DNA from: Streptomyces abikoensis
Lineage (GTDB): Bacteria > Actinomycetota > Actinomycetes > Streptomycetales > Streptomycetaceae
Length of the DNA: 64,000 nt
Direction of reading: 5' to 3'
Assembly (NCBI RefSeq): GCF_014648775.1
Contig: NZ_BMRT01000002.1
Span: 62,001 to 126,000, forward strand
Each line of letters opens with the position of its first letter. The stretch's first letter is position 1. Shown one piece after another: positions 8,236 to 17,380 of the stretch. The notes below the pieces were generated by a model, which saw only the letters and a list, made by a program, of their open reading frames with translations, was not told where the DNA came from and ran no database searches. The position numbers and the translations under genes are program-made.

Positions 8236-8895
8236 ATGGCCACGGACGTCCGCCCCGGCCCCCTGCGGGTCCTCGTCTTCGGCGCCGCGCTGCGGGCCGG
8301 ATCGACCAACGCCCGCCTCGCCTCCCTGGTGGCCCGGCTGATCACCGAGGCCGGGGCCGACGCCGACCTCGCCACCATGCGCGAATTCGACATGCCGCTG
8401 TACGACGGGGACGCGGAGGAGGCCGACGGCATCCCGGCCGGCGCGCTCGCGCTGCACGAACGGATGGAGGGCGCCGACGCCCTCGTCATCTCCTCCCCCG
8501 AGTACAACGCCTCCGTGCCCGGCCTCCTCAAGAACGCCATCGACTGGGTCTCCCGCGTGCAGCCACAGGCGTTCAAGACCAAGCACGCGCTGCTGGTCTC
8601 CGCCTCCCCGTCGCTCGTCGGCGGCAACCGTGGCCTGTGGGCCCTGCGGGTGCCCCTGGAGCACCTCGGCACCCGTGTCTACCCGGACATGTTCAGCCTC
8701 GCCCGCTCGTACGACAGCTTCGCGGAGGACGGGTCGCTGGCCGACCCCGGGCACCAGCAGCGCCTCACGGAGACGGTGGAGGCGTTCCTCAAACTCGTCG
8801 AGGCCGACACGCGCTACGTCTGCTTGCAGCGCCGCTGGTACGAGTTCCTGGGCGACCGCTCCGAGGCGCCCATCACCCACCGCGCGGAAGTCTGA
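8236..8895 (+). CDS. NADPH-dependent FMN reductase (flavodoxin-like)
   Basis: A 219-residue flavoprotein. The phosphate-binding loop GAALRAGSTNARLA comes at residues 15-28, followed by SSPEYNASVPGLLKNAIDWVSR, the hallmark of the NADPH-dependent FMN reductase/ArsH-like family. It uses NAD(P)H to reduce FMN or quinone-like acceptors. The start ATG at 8236 follows GGAAGGA. A C-terminal extension (ADTRYVCLQRRWYEFLGD) is longer than in the smallest members. Confidence 0.87.
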   Translation: MATDVRPGPLRVLVFGAALRAGSTNARLASLVARLITEAGADADLATMREFDMPLYDGDAEEADGIPAGALALHERMEGADALVISSPEYNASVPGLLKNAIDWVSRVQPQAFKTKHALLVSASPSLVGGNRGLWALRVPLEHLGTRVYPDMFSLARSYDSFAEDGSLADPGHQQRLTETVEAFLKLVEADTRYVCLQRRWYEFLGDRSEAPITHRAEV

Positions 8896-9004
8896 GGACG
8901 GCCCGCGAACGCCGTAACCCTCTCCGGGCTCCCAAGCGTTGACGTGGGATTTCCCGCCGTGCCAGATTCTGGGCGACATCGCGCGAGCCAGGAGTGTGGC
9001 ACCC

Positions 9005-10483
9005 ATGACGACGACGCCGGAGCGACCGCCCCCGTCCCCCTCCCCCTCCCCGTCCCCGCTCGCCATGGAGCGCCGGACGATCGACCCGATACCCGAGGAG
9101 GAGCGGCACGGTTCGCCGGCCGGCCTGTTCACCCTGTGGTTCGGCGCGAGCATGCAGATCACGGCGGTCGTCGACGGCGCGCTGGCGGTGGTCTTCGGCG
9201 CCGACGCGCTGTGGGCGATCCCGGCCCTGCTGATCGGCAATGTGCTCGGCGGCGTCGTCATGGCCCTCCACTCCGCCCAGGGGCCGCGGCTGGGGGTGCC
9301 TCAGATGATCTCCAGCCGGGCGCAGTTCGGCGTGCTGGGCGCCGTGGTCCCGCTCGTGCTGGTGATCCTCATGTACCTGGGGTTCGCCGCCACGGGCAGT
9401 GTGCTGGCCGGGCAGGCCGTCCGCAGGATCCTCCACCTGCCCGACGCCACGCTCGGGATTCCGTTGTTCGGGGCGCTGACCGCCGTGGTCGCGGTCGCCG
9501 GATACCGCCTCATCCACCTCGCGGGCCGGGTCGCGACCGTGACGGGCATCGTGGGGCTGGGCTATCTCGTGGTCGCCGTGTTCACCCGCTACGACGTTCC
9601 CGCGCACGTCGGTGTCAAGCCGTTCGACGCCGCGACGTTCCTGCTCGCCGTCTCGCTCGGGGCCGGCTGGCAGCTGACGTTCGGCCCGTACGTGGCCGAC
9701 TACTCCCGCTACCTGCCCCGGTCGGCCGGCGAACGCGCGACGTTCCGGGCGACGTTCGCGGGCACCGTCACCGGCTCCGTGTGGGCCATGTCGCTGGGCG
9801 CCCTGATCGCGGCCGTCGCCGGGGACCGGTTCCTGTCCGACCAGGTCGGCTTCGTCGGCGAGCTGGCCGGGCCGGCGGCCCTGGGGTACGTCATGTACCT
9901 GGTGGTGCTGGTCGGCAAGGTCACGGCCAACTGCCTCAACGCCTACGGCGGTTTCATGTCGGTCCTCACGACGGTGACGGCCTTCGACGGCCGCTCGCGG
10001 ATCACACCGGCCGCGCGCGTCGCCTACATCACGGGGTTCTCGGCGGTGGCCACGGTCATCGCGATGGCGGCCAGCGCGGACTTCCTCGACAACTTCAAGA
10101 ACTTCATCCTGTTGCTGCTCACGGTGTTCACGCCGTGGAGCGCCATCAACCTGGTGGACTACTACCTCGTCTCGCGCGAGCGCGTCGACGTCCCGGCGCT
10201 GTACGACCCGGACGGCCGCTACGGCCGCTGGAACGTTCCGGCGCTGAGCTGTTACGCCCTCGGCATCCTCGCCCAGGTGCCGTTCCTGGCGACGAAGCTG
10301 TACACCGGACCGCTGACTTCCCTGCTCGGCGGCGCGGACGTCTCCTGGATCGTCGGCCTGGCCGTCACCTCGGCCGTCTACTATCCCTGGGCCCGCCGCA
10401 CCACCACCGTCGACGACGCGGCCGATGCCCCGGAGGCGTCGCGGGGGCGGCTGCTGCCGGACGCCCCGCAGCACACGAAGTGA
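9005..10483 (+). CDS. NCS1-family cytosine/purine/nucleobase permease
   Basis: A 492-residue, 12-TM transporter. The core region FTLWFGASMQITAVVDGALAVVFGADALWAI and the sequence around TFGPYVADYSRYLP match NCS1 (CodB/Fur-like) nucleobase-cation symporters. The N-terminal 30 residues contain a Pro-Ser repeat (PSPSPSPSP). It probably imports cytosine, purines, allantoin or a hydantoin; no pathway gene nearby narrows this. It converges on the selenium-binding-protein gene 17 bp downstream. Confidence 0.9.
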   Translation: MTTTPERPPPSPSPSPSPLAMERRTIDPIPEEERHGSPAGLFTLWFGASMQITAVVDGALAVVFGADALWAIPALLIGNVLGGVVMALHSAQGPRLGVPQMISSRAQFGVLGAVVPLVLVILMYLGFAATGSVLAGQAVRRILHLPDATLGIPLFGALTAVVAVAGYRLIHLAGRVATVTGIVGLGYLVVAVFTRYDVPAHVGVKPFDAATFLLAVSLGAGWQLTFGPYVADYSRYLPRSAGERATFRATFAGTVTGSVWAMSLGALIAAVAGDRFLSDQVGFVGELAGPAALGYVMYLVVLVGKVTANCLNAYGGFMSVLTTVTAFDGRSRITPAARVAYITGFSAVATVIAMAASADFLDNFKNFILLLLTVFTPWSAINLVDYYLVSRERVDVPALYDPDGRYGRWNVPALSCYALGILAQVPFLATKLYTGPLTSLLGGADVSWIVGLAVTSAVYYPWARRTTTVDDAADAPEASRGRLLPDAPQHTK

Positions 10484-10499
10484 CTGCGGGGCCGCCGGG

Positions 10500-11909
10500 T
10501 CAGCGGAAGCAGTACGAGTCGGACGAGGCGTCGCCGCCCTGCAGGCGCGTCTGGTGGACGCGCAGGCCCTGGAAGTCGTCGCCGTGCGGGAAGAAGCGCG
10601 GGTCGGCCGCCAGGCCGCCGTGGCCGGTGTCCGCGTCGAGCTTCGCCATCCAGGGCCGGATGCCCTGGGGGTGGAACTGGTCGTCCCACGCGCCGTACAG
10701 CGAGTTCGTGACGTAGACGCGCCGCCCGTCGCGGCTGAGCTCCAGCATCTGCGGCCCGCCGGTGAGCGGGACGCCCGGGGCCGCGGGATGGGGCTCGCGG
10801 CCCGCGATGCCGCCCAGCCGGACGGAGGCGGCCCGCCGGGGGTGGAACGGGTCGCTCACGTCGTACTGGAGGAGCTCGCCGGTTCCCCACGCGGACACGT
10901 ACAGCCATCGGTCGTCGACGGACAGGTTGATGTCCGTGACCAGCGGTGGCACCGCCCCGAACGGCTTGAGCGCCGGGGGCAGGTCCTCGGGCGCGGCGGG
11001 CTCCGCCGGGATCGTGATCACCTTGCGGACGGCGAAGTCCGGCCCGTCCCGGTGCCAGAGCCAGACGGACGCGGACAGGTCCGCCACGCTGACGACCACC
11101 CCGGCGAAGCCCCACGTCGCCTCGGGGTCGTGCGCGGGCCGCAGTTCCAGCACCATCTGGTGCTCGTCGCCCAGGTCCACCCGCTGGAGGTGACGACCGG
11201 TGCCGAGCTCCCAGAAGTGCAGCGCGTGGCCGTACCCGCGCCGGAGGAGCAGCTCCGCGTCGAGCCCGTTCTCGACCATCGACGGGGTGCCCCACTCGCT
11301 GGTCACCGCGATGTCGTGGCCCAGGTGCCACCAGACGTCGTACGCCAGGTGCTGCGGCCCCCGGTCGGTCTCCCAGGGGCGCAGCACGTCGAAGGTCTCG
11401 TGGTCGAGCAGGGCGACGCCGCCGGGCCCCTCGGCCCCGTAGGCGCCGCCCAGGCAGGAGAGGAAGACCCCGCCGGGGCCGCAGTGGAGGGTGTGGGGTC
11501 GCGAGTAGCCCGCCTTGGCGGCCAGTTCGTCGGGCTCGATCACCTTCACCAGGCGCGGGCGGGCCGGGTCGGGGCGGGTGTCGAAGACGTGCAGCCGGGA
11601 GGAGCGCAGCCCGGGGAGGATAAGGAAGCGTCGCTGGGGGTCGCTGTGGCAGGCGTGGGCGAGCGCGCTGGAGCACGCGTTCCAGCCGAAGTGGTGGAGT
11701 TCGTCTCCCAGGTTGGGTAACCGTGCCGTGTTCACCACGCGCCCGTAGGAGGGCGAGCCGGGGTCGGTGTCCACGGTCATCAGCGCGTCGGGCTGCCGGG
11801 CCGTGCGGTCGAAACCCACGACGTAGGCGAGCTTCTCCGGTGGCGCGGCGACGGCTTCGGCAGGGGTGCGGTAGAGGGTGGGATCGCTGTGGGACAGGGA
11901 ATCCGCCAT
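10500..11909 (-). CDS. Selenium-binding protein (SBP56)/methanethiol oxidase family
   Basis: A 469-residue beta-propeller protein of the SBP56 family, whose bacterial members include methanethiol oxidase (methanethiol to formaldehyde, H2S and H2O2, copper-dependent). Recognisable blocks are FGWNACSSALAHACHSD, YSRPHTLHCGPGGVFLSCLG, WWHLGHDIAVTSEWGTPSMVENGL and the C-terminal VYVTNSLYGAWDDQFHPQG. The conserved His-rich copper ligands appear intact. The ATG at 11909 (MADSLSHSDP) is preferred over one six codons upstream. It is a single gene. Confidence 0.92.
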   Translation of the reverse strand: MADSLSHSDPTLYRTPAEAVAAPPEKLAYVVGFDRTARQPDALMTVDTDPGSPSYGRVVNTARLPNLGDELHHFGWNACSSALAHACHSDPQRRFLILPGLRSSRLHVFDTRPDPARPRLVKVIEPDELAAKAGYSRPHTLHCGPGGVFLSCLGGAYGAEGPGGVALLDHETFDVLRPWETDRGPQHLAYDVWWHLGHDIAVTSEWGTPSMVENGLDAELLLRRGYGHALHFWELGTGRHLQRVDLGDEHQMVLELRPAHDPEATWGFAGVVVSVADLSASVWLWHRDGPDFAVRKVITIPAEPAAPEDLPPALKPFGAVPPLVTDINLSVDDRWLYVSAWGTGELLQYDVSDPFHPRRAASVRLGGIAGREPHPAAPGVPLTGGPQMLELSRDGRRVYVTNSLYGAWDDQFHPQGIRPWMAKLDADTGHGGLAADPRFFPHGDDFQGLRVHQTRLQGGDASSDSYCFR

Positions 11910-11969
11910 GGCCGGTGAGGGTGCCACATCCCGGCGGGCGGGCCAAGGGAGCGTGCGGGCGTATGCGGG

Positions 11970-12008
11970 AAGGGCGGCGGCGCCCCGGGGTGGGGTGCCG
12001 CCGCCCTT
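11970..12008 (-). terminator. Terminator of the SLT transglycosylase gene
   Basis: A perfect 12-bp stem (11970-11981 with 11997-12008, AAGGGCGGCGGC arm) follows the stop of the minus-strand transglycosylase by 26 bp. Confidence 0.75.
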
Positions 12009-12034
12009 CGCGACGCGTGGGGGTTCTGTGGCTC

Positions 12035-12700
12035 TTAGTACGCGGAGTTGACGTTGTCCATGGAGCCGTACTTGTCGGCCGCGTAGGCGCAGGAGGCGGT
12101 GATGTTGGCGACCGGGTCGTAGATGTCCCAGGAGGTGCCCTCGACGTGATACGCCTTGAACGTCGGGTCGATGATCTGCAGCAGACCCTTCGACGGCACA
12201 CCGTTGACGGCGTTGACGTCCCAGTCGTTGATCGCACGCGGGTTACCGGTCGACTCACGCATCACATTGCGCTTGATGCCGTCGTAGGAGGCCGGGATGC
12301 CCTTGGCACGCAGGATGTCCATGGACTCCTTGATCCAGCCGTCCAGGTTGTCCGCGTAAGCCTTCTTCGCCGGGGCGGCCGGCTTGGCGGCGGGCTTCAG
12401 CGCGGCGCGCTCGGTGGAACGGCTCGCGCGGTCCTGGCCGGCCTTGGCGGCGTCGGTCTTGGCCTTCGCCGCGGCCTGGGCCTGGGCGAGGGCGGTGTCG
12501 GCGGCCCGGCCGATCTCGGCCTGCTGGGTCTCGCCGAAGGAGCCGGCGTTCTGCGCCACCGTCTTCACACCGGTGGTCTCGGCGGCGGTGGCCGGGACGG
12601 CGGCCAGGGCGACAGCGGCGCCGGCGGCCACCAGGACAGCGGTGGCGGAGATCTTGTGGGCCTTGGGCAGAGCGGTATAGCCGGAGATGGTGGAGCGCAT
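12035..12700 (-). CDS. Secreted SLT-type lytic transglycosylase (copy A)
   Basis: A 221-residue exported muralytic enzyme. An N-terminal signal (LPKAHKISATAVLVAAGAAVALAAVPATAA) is followed by an Ala/Lys/Gln-rich helical linker (AEIGRAADTALAQAQAAAKAKTDAAKAG). The C-terminal SLT domain begins at YADNLDGWIKESMDILRAKG and has its catalytic Glu in NVMRESTGNPRAIN. Such enzymes cleave the MurNAc-GlcNAc bond with formation of 1,6-anhydro-MurNAc. The start is ATG 12700; an identical in-frame upstream ATG (MTATGDYAIG...) exists in both copies but lacks a ribosome site. Copy B at 45336-46061 is nearly identical in the catalytic half and leader. Confidence 0.9.
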   Translation of the reverse strand: MRSTISGYTALPKAHKISATAVLVAAGAAVALAAVPATAAETTGVKTVAQNAGSFGETQQAEIGRAADTALAQAQAAAKAKTDAAKAGQDRASRSTERAALKPAAKPAAPAKKAYADNLDGWIKESMDILRAKGIPASYDGIKRNVMRESTGNPRAINDWDVNAVNGVPSKGLLQIIDPTFKAYHVEGTSWDIYDPVANITASCAYAADKYGSMDNVNSAY

Positions 12701-12962
12701 AACTGAGCTGAACCTTCCAATCGCGTAGTCGCCGGTGGCCGTCATTGGCGCGAAACAACAGCGCCGTTTCTCGGTCCACGGCGCCAGGCGACCCCGCAAT
12801 TGTTAGCGGCCGGAAAACCCGCTGGCAAAGGTGTGACCTACTACGCCACACCCAAGAAAACCAGGTTCAGACCACCCGAGAATGTCCAATTCGCCCCACC
12901 GCGGCACAACGTCCGCCACTACCCCGCTTCGTAAGTGAGCCAGGTCTCATGGCCGGGCTCAC
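12701..12962 (-). promoter_or_regulatory. Conserved promoter/leader of transglycosylase copy A
   Basis: This is the gene-free stretch upstream of copy A. On the minus strand there is a good housekeeping-type promoter: TTGCCA (12828-12823), a 17-bp spacer and TAACAA (12805-12800). A leader of about 90 nt follows, containing a GCGCCGT/ACGGCGC hairpin. Farther upstream is a short GGTGTG/CACACC repeat and, at 12935-12962, a 28-nt palindrome with GTGAGCC arms. The layout and most bases are repeated upstream of copy B at 45076-45335, arguing for function. 12963-13086 holds nothing else I can identify. Confidence 0.75.
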
Positions 12963-13086
12963 ACGCCGCACCCTTTTCCCCCACCCACCGCGATCGTCTT
13001 CGCACGGTATGTGAGCGGGCCTTTCCGCCCCGCCTAGCGGTCCCTCCGCACCCGGCACAGGATGGAGAGAAGAAGGAGGTGGGCCC

Positions 13087-13506
13087 ATGTCATCACCCCT
13101 CGACCCCCGTACCGACAGCTCCCAGGCAGCGGCCGAAGGGCTGACCCTCTTCGCGGCCGTGATGATGCTGATCGTGGGATTCCTGGACCTCTTCCGGGGC
13201 CTCATGGGCATCGTCCATGACCGCGTCTTCGTCTCCACGCCCCACTACGTCTTCAAATTCAATACGACGAGCTGGGGCTGGATTCATCTGCTCCTGGGAA
13301 TTCTCGCCATCATGGTGGGCGTCGGCCTGTTCAAGGTGTCGCTCTGGGCCAGGATCCTCGGCATCGCCGTGGCGGCACTGCTCATCATCGCCAATTTCCT
13401 GTCCATCCCCTACTACCCGCTCTGGTCGATCGTGGTGATCGCCATTTGCGCCTTTGTCATCTGGGGCCTGTGCGTCGTCCGGCGCGAGGAGTCTCCGCCC
13501 GGTTGA
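13087..13506 (+). CDS. DUF7144-like four-TM membrane protein
   Basis: A 139-residue membrane protein with four predicted helices (EGLTLFAAVMMLIVGFLDLF, TSWGWIHLLLGILAIMVGVGLF, WARILGIAVAALLIIANFLS, LWSIVVIAICAFVIWGLCVV). The pattern matches the actinobacterial DUF7144 family of unknown function. GGAGGTGGGCCC precedes the ATG. It is monocistronic. Confidence 0.8.
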   Translation: MSSPLDPRTDSSQAAAEGLTLFAAVMMLIVGFLDLFRGLMGIVHDRVFVSTPHYVFKFNTTSWGWIHLLLGILAIMVGVGLFKVSLWARILGIAVAALLIIANFLSIPYYPLWSIVVIAICAFVIWGLCVVRREESPPG

Positions 13507-13572
13507 CGCCGCGGGCGCTTCCACCCGCGCTCGCCGAGGTCAGCGGGCGCGGGCGTACCGCCGGCGTTTTCC

Positions 13573-14892
13573 TCAGCCGAGCGGCTTCTCCAGCACCGCT
13601 TTGCGGTGGCTGAACGTCTCGATCGAGTAGCGGCCGTGGTAGTTGCCCATGCCGCTCTCGCCCACGCCGCCGAACGGCAGGTCCGAGACCGTGAGGTGTG
13701 CGACGGGCAGGCCGAAGCCGAGACCGCCGGAGGAGGTCTCGGACGCCAGACGACGGCGCGTCTCGTCGGATTCGGTGAAGGCGTACAGCGCCAGCGGCTT
13801 GTCGCGGTCGTTGATGAAGGCGATGGCCTCGTCCAGGCCCGAGACCGTGACGACGGGGAGGATGGGACCGAAGATCTCCTCGCTCATGACCGGGGAGCCG
13901 GGGTCGACGTCGGCCAGGACCGTCGGCGCCAGGTACTTCGTGGCGCGGTCGGCGTGGCCGCCGGTCACCACGCGGCCCGAGTCGAGCAGAGCGGTCAGGC
14001 GGTCGAAGTGGCGCTCGTTGACTATGCGCCCGTACCGCTCGGACGTGGCCGGGTCGGTGCCGTACAGCGCCTCGACGGCCCTGACGAGGGCGGGTTCGAG
14101 CGCGCGGGCCGTGTCCGGGTCGGTGAGGACGTAGTCGGGCGCGACGCAGGTCTGGCCCGCGTTGAGGAACTTGCCGGACGCGAGGCGTGCCGCGACCGTC
14201 TCCAGGTCGGTGTCGCGGTCGACGAACACGGGGGACTTGCCGCCGAGCTCGAGGGTGACCGGGGTGAGGTGCCGGGCAGCGGCGGTCATGACGATGCGGC
14301 CGACGGTGCCGTTGCCGGTGTAGAAGATGTGGTCGAAACGCTCGGCCAGCAGCGCCGTGGTCTCGGGGATCCCGCCCTCGACGACGGCGACCGCGTCCGG
14401 GTCGAGGTGGCGCGGCAGCAGCCGGGCGAGGACGGCGGAGGTGGCCGGGGCCAGCTCGCTGGGCTTGGCGACGACGGCGTTGCCCGCGGCCAGCGCGCCC
14501 ACCATCGGGGTCAGCAGCAGCTGGGCCGGGTAGTTCCAGGGGGCGATGACCAGGACGACGCCCAGCGGGTCGTACTGCGTCCACGCCGTGGCGCCCGCGA
14601 GGTGGGGCGGGACCGGCGCCGGCTCGGGGCGCAGCCAGGCGGCGAGGTGGTCAAGGGTGTGGTCGATCTCGCGGATGGTGAAGTCGATCTCGGTGCGGAA
14701 CGCCTCGTAGGAGCTTTTGCCCAGGTCCGCGTGGAGGGCTTCGACGAAGTCCGCGGGGTGGTCGGTGAGCATGGCCCGCAGGCCGCGGAGCTGGGCGACG
14801 CGCCAGCTCATGGGCTTGGTGCGGCCCGTGCGGAAGGTGGCGCGGAGCCGGGCGACGGCGTCGGCGGGCGGCTCGGGGGCAGGCTGGTGCAT
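13573..14892 (-). CDS. Aldehyde dehydrogenase (class 3-like)
   Basis: A 439-residue NAD(P)+-dependent aldehyde dehydrogenase. Visible elements are the Asn of APWNYPAQLL, the coenzyme-binding FYTGNGTVGRIVM, the general-base Glu in TLELGGKSPVFVD and the catalytic Cys in LNAGQTCVAPDYV. The C-terminal FGGVGESGMGNYHG is typical of the shorter class 3/ConiferALDH group. The start is ATG 14892 after GAGG. It is divergent from the P450 gene; an inverted repeat at 14928-14950 lies just upstream. It oxidises an aldehyde to an acid; the aldehyde is unknown. Confidence 0.93.
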   Translation of the reverse strand: MHQPAPEPPADAVARLRATFRTGRTKPMSWRVAQLRGLRAMLTDHPADFVEALHADLGKSSYEAFRTEIDFTIREIDHTLDHLAAWLRPEPAPVPPHLAGATAWTQYDPLGVVLVIAPWNYPAQLLLTPMVGALAAGNAVVAKPSELAPATSAVLARLLPRHLDPDAVAVVEGGIPETTALLAERFDHIFYTGNGTVGRIVMTAAARHLTPVTLELGGKSPVFVDRDTDLETVAARLASGKFLNAGQTCVAPDYVLTDPDTARALEPALVRAVEALYGTDPATSERYGRIVNERHFDRLTALLDSGRVVTGGHADRATKYLAPTVLADVDPGSPVMSEEIFGPILPVVTVSGLDEAIAFINDRDKPLALYAFTESDETRRRLASETSSGGLGFGLPVAHLTVSDLPFGGVGESGMGNYHGRYSIETFSHRKAVLEKPLG

Positions 14893-14927
14893 AGTGCCTC
14901 GTTCTCGGGTGCGGGGGCGGTCCGGCC

Positions 14928-14950
14928 GTTGCTTGATGTCCTCAAGCAAC
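14928..14950. promoter_or_regulatory. Inverted repeat in ALDH-P450 divergent promoter
   Basis: Arms GTTGCTTGA and TCAAGCAAC are perfect and separated by 5 bp. The repeat is 36 bp upstream of the ALDH start, in an unusually AT-rich gap (14930-15010). It is probably an operator for an unlinked regulator, since no regulator gene adjoins. Confidence 0.6.
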
Positions 14951-15094
14951 CACTTAGATGTAAAAGCCAACATTTAAAATTGTCAAGTAAACCCGGGTAG
15001 CCACGTTCCTAAAATCATCCTTTCGTCGGCTCTCTTGTCCTTCACCCCCGTGCGCGTAGCTTTGACACAAGCTGCTCCTCGCAAGGAGACCGTC

Positions 15095-16300
15095 GTGGCC
15101 GACCTCGACAGCTCCCGGATCTACGACTGCGCCGACGTACCGGCGCTCGACTTCGACCCCTTCCTCCGAGAGTCCCTCTCGCGGGCACCGGTCTCGCGCA
15201 TCCGGGTGCCGCACGGGGACGGCGACTGCTGGCTGGTGACCCGGTACGACGACGTCCGGTTCGTCACCTCGGACCCCCGCTTCAGCCGCGACATCCTGGG
15301 CCGCTCCGCCCCCAAGATGACCCGGCACACCATCCCCCTGGACCGCGCCGTCAGCTACGCGGACCCCCCGGAGCACGCGCGCGTACGGGCCGTCGTCGCC
15401 CCGGCGTTCAGCCAGCGCGCCGTCGACCGGCTGCGGGGCCCGGCGCAGACGCTGCTCGACCGGCTGATCCACGACCTGGAGGGCGCGGGCCCGCCCGCCG
15501 ACCTCGTCCATCACGTCGTCTCGCCGTTCCCGCTGGAGATCATCGGCGAGGTGATCGGAGTGCCCGCCGCGGACCGGCTGCTCTGGCGCGAGTGGACGCA
15601 GGTGATCTTCACCCGGGTCCACGACGAGGCCGCCGCGGCACGGGTGGAGCGGGTCAAGGAGTCCGCGCGCGACTACTTCCGCGCGCTCGCGGCCCTGCGA
15701 CGCGTCGCGCCCCGCGACGACCTGATGAGCGCGATGGCGGCCGCCGTCACCGCCGGCCGCATCGACGAGGACGAACTCCTCGCCCTCGCCACCCTCCTCC
15801 AGCTCAACGGCTGGCACGCCGTCCGCAACAACGCCGCCAACATGGTGTACGCCCTGCTCACCCACGAGGGGCTGGCCGACCGGCTGCGCGAGCGGCCGTC
15901 GCTCGTCCCCCAGGCCGTCGAGGAGCTCCTGCGCTGGGTGCCCCACAAGCACGCGATCGGGCAGCCGCGCGTCGCCACCGAGGACGTGGAGGTCGGCGGA
16001 GTCCTCATCCGGGCGGGCGAGTTCGTCTACGTCTCCTACGTCGCCGCCAACCGTGACGAGCGGGTGTACGACGACCCGGACCGGATCGACTTCGAGCGCC
16101 GGGGACCGCAGCACGTGGCCTTCGGGCACGGCCCGCACTACTGCGTGGCGCCACTGCTGGCCCGGATGGAAGCGGAGCTCCTGCTGTCGAACCTGGTCAC
16201 CCGCTTCCCCCGGCTGCGGCTGGCGGTTCCGGCGGAGGAGGTGCGCTGGCAGACCGACGTCGTCATCCGGGGGCCGGTGGGTCTCCCGGTCGCCTGGTAG
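15095..16300 (+). CDS. Cytochrome P450 with atypical I helix
   Basis: A 401-residue bacterial class I P450. The K-helix ExxR is in EELLRW and the heme loop is FGHGPHYCVAP with the thiolate Cys at about residue 350 (the usual Gly after Cys-x is Ala). The I helix, normally AGxET/DT, reads LNGWHAVRNN (around residue 239), so the acid-alcohol pair used for O2 protonation is missing. GTG 15095 is chosen because AAGGAG precedes it by 6 nt. No ferredoxin gene adjoins. It is convergent with a 2OG-oxygenase-like gene and may act with it in a small tailoring pathway (inference). Confidence 0.9.
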   Translation: MADLDSSRIYDCADVPALDFDPFLRESLSRAPVSRIRVPHGDGDCWLVTRYDDVRFVTSDPRFSRDILGRSAPKMTRHTIPLDRAVSYADPPEHARVRAVVAPAFSQRAVDRLRGPAQTLLDRLIHDLEGAGPPADLVHHVVSPFPLEIIGEVIGVPAADRLLWREWTQVIFTRVHDEAAAARVERVKESARDYFRALAALRRVAPRDDLMSAMAAAVTAGRIDEDELLALATLLQLNGWHAVRNNAANMVYALLTHEGLADRLRERPSLVPQAVEELLRWVPHKHAIGQPRVATEDVEVGGVLIRAGEFVYVSYVAANRDERVYDDPDRIDFERRGPQHVAFGHGPHYCVAPLLARMEAELLLSNLVTRFPRLRLAVPAEEVRWQTDVVIRGPVGLPVAW

Positions 16301-16371
16301 CGGGGCGGAACGCTTCGGCCGCGCGCGCGACGTGCGGTCCTTCGCCGTCCACGGCGTCGCGCCGGCGGCAC

Positions 16372-16392
16372 GCCCGGCCATGCGGGCCGGGC
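16372..16392. terminator. GC-rich hairpin between convergent P450 and oxygenase genes
   Basis: GCCCGGCC and GGCCGGGC form an 8-bp perfect stem around ATGCG. There is no T tract; such hairpins often terminate in actinomycetes. Confidence 0.5.
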
Positions 16393-16409
16393 GGCCGGCG
16401 GGAGCCGGC

Positions 16410-17081
16410 TCAACCGTGGCCGGCCGGCTCGGTCAGGCTGGTGACGAACTTGCGCAGGGTGCCCCGGACGACCGGGGTCACGCCGTGGACGAGCTGCGCC
16501 CCGTAGACCACGGCGGTACCGACGGGCGCGTCGACCGTCCAGCGGGCCCGTGGCGTGCCGGCGAGCCAGTCGGCCTCCTGCAGGCCGTGCCCCGGCCCCG
16601 GGCGGCGGGTGAAGTGCATCCCCATGGCGAAGTCGGTCTCCTGCGGCTCGGCCTCGCCGCCGCACCACACGCTCCCGGAGCTGGTGGTGTCGATGAAGAA
16701 GTCACCGCCCAGCTCCGCCGCGCGGACGACCACGGCGAGCCGGGCGACCCGGCGCGGCCCGTCGAAGGCGTGCCGGTCCAGGCCGTGGAGATGGGGCGGG
16801 ACGCGGTCGCCCACGGCCCCTTGGTACATCCCCCACGGAGTGCAGCCCGCCAGGGACGGCGCGACCCGGCGGACGGCCGGCAGCGCGCGCCGGGCCGCCT
16901 CGGCCAGGACGTCCTGGACCTCGGGCACCGGGAACAGCTCCTCGTAGCGCGCCGCCCGCGCGACCGTCCACGGCACCTCGTCGAGGTGGGCGTCCACGAG
17001 CTTGTTGAGCCGGGCGATCTCCTCGGCGGTCAGGAACTCCTCCACCGAGTGGGTGATCAGTGTTTCGCTGACATGGATCAC
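16410..17081 (-). CDS. 2-oxoglutarate/Fe(II) oxygenase-like protein
   Basis: A 223-residue protein with features of a 2OG-Fe(II) dioxygenase: a possible first iron ligand region VPPHLHGLDRHAFDG, a distal His followed by an Arg for 2-oxoglutarate in LVHGVTPVVRGTLRKFVTSL, and a central strand GGDFFIDTTS. These enzymes hydroxylate unactivated C-H bonds using O2 and 2-oxoglutarate. The HxD/E motif is not textbook, so the family call is moderate. It ends 109 bp from the convergent P450. Confidence 0.65.
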   Translation of the reverse strand: MIHVSETLITHSVEEFLTAEEIARLNKLVDAHLDEVPWTVARAARYEELFPVPEVQDVLAEAARRALPAVRRVAPSLAGCTPWGMYQGAVGDRVPPHLHGLDRHAFDGPRRVARLAVVVRAAELGGDFFIDTTSSGSVWCGGEAEPQETDFAMGMHFTRRPGPGHGLQEADWLAGTPRARWTVDAPVGTAVVYGAQLVHGVTPVVRGTLRKFVTSLTEPAGHG

Positions 17082-17380
17082 GAGCGCGTCTCCCCTTTCC
17101 TTTCGCTTCGCTCTCTGCGCCGGATCTCACCGCGCACGAAGGGACGTCACGAAGACACGTGACGCCCCCAGGCAACCCCGGCGGTCGTCCGGGTCGCCAG
17201 GAGGCGCGGACGGCGCACCCCAGCACCCGGCGGGCGCACGGCGCGCGCTCCCGGCCGCGGGTGTCGCCGCCGGTTTCACGCCGGCGAAACATCACTGACA
17301 CACGGGACGGAATGGACCCCCTGCTCAGGAGGTTGTCCATTGGCGCGACACACGGTCGCCCCCTTCCGGAAGGACGCTCC

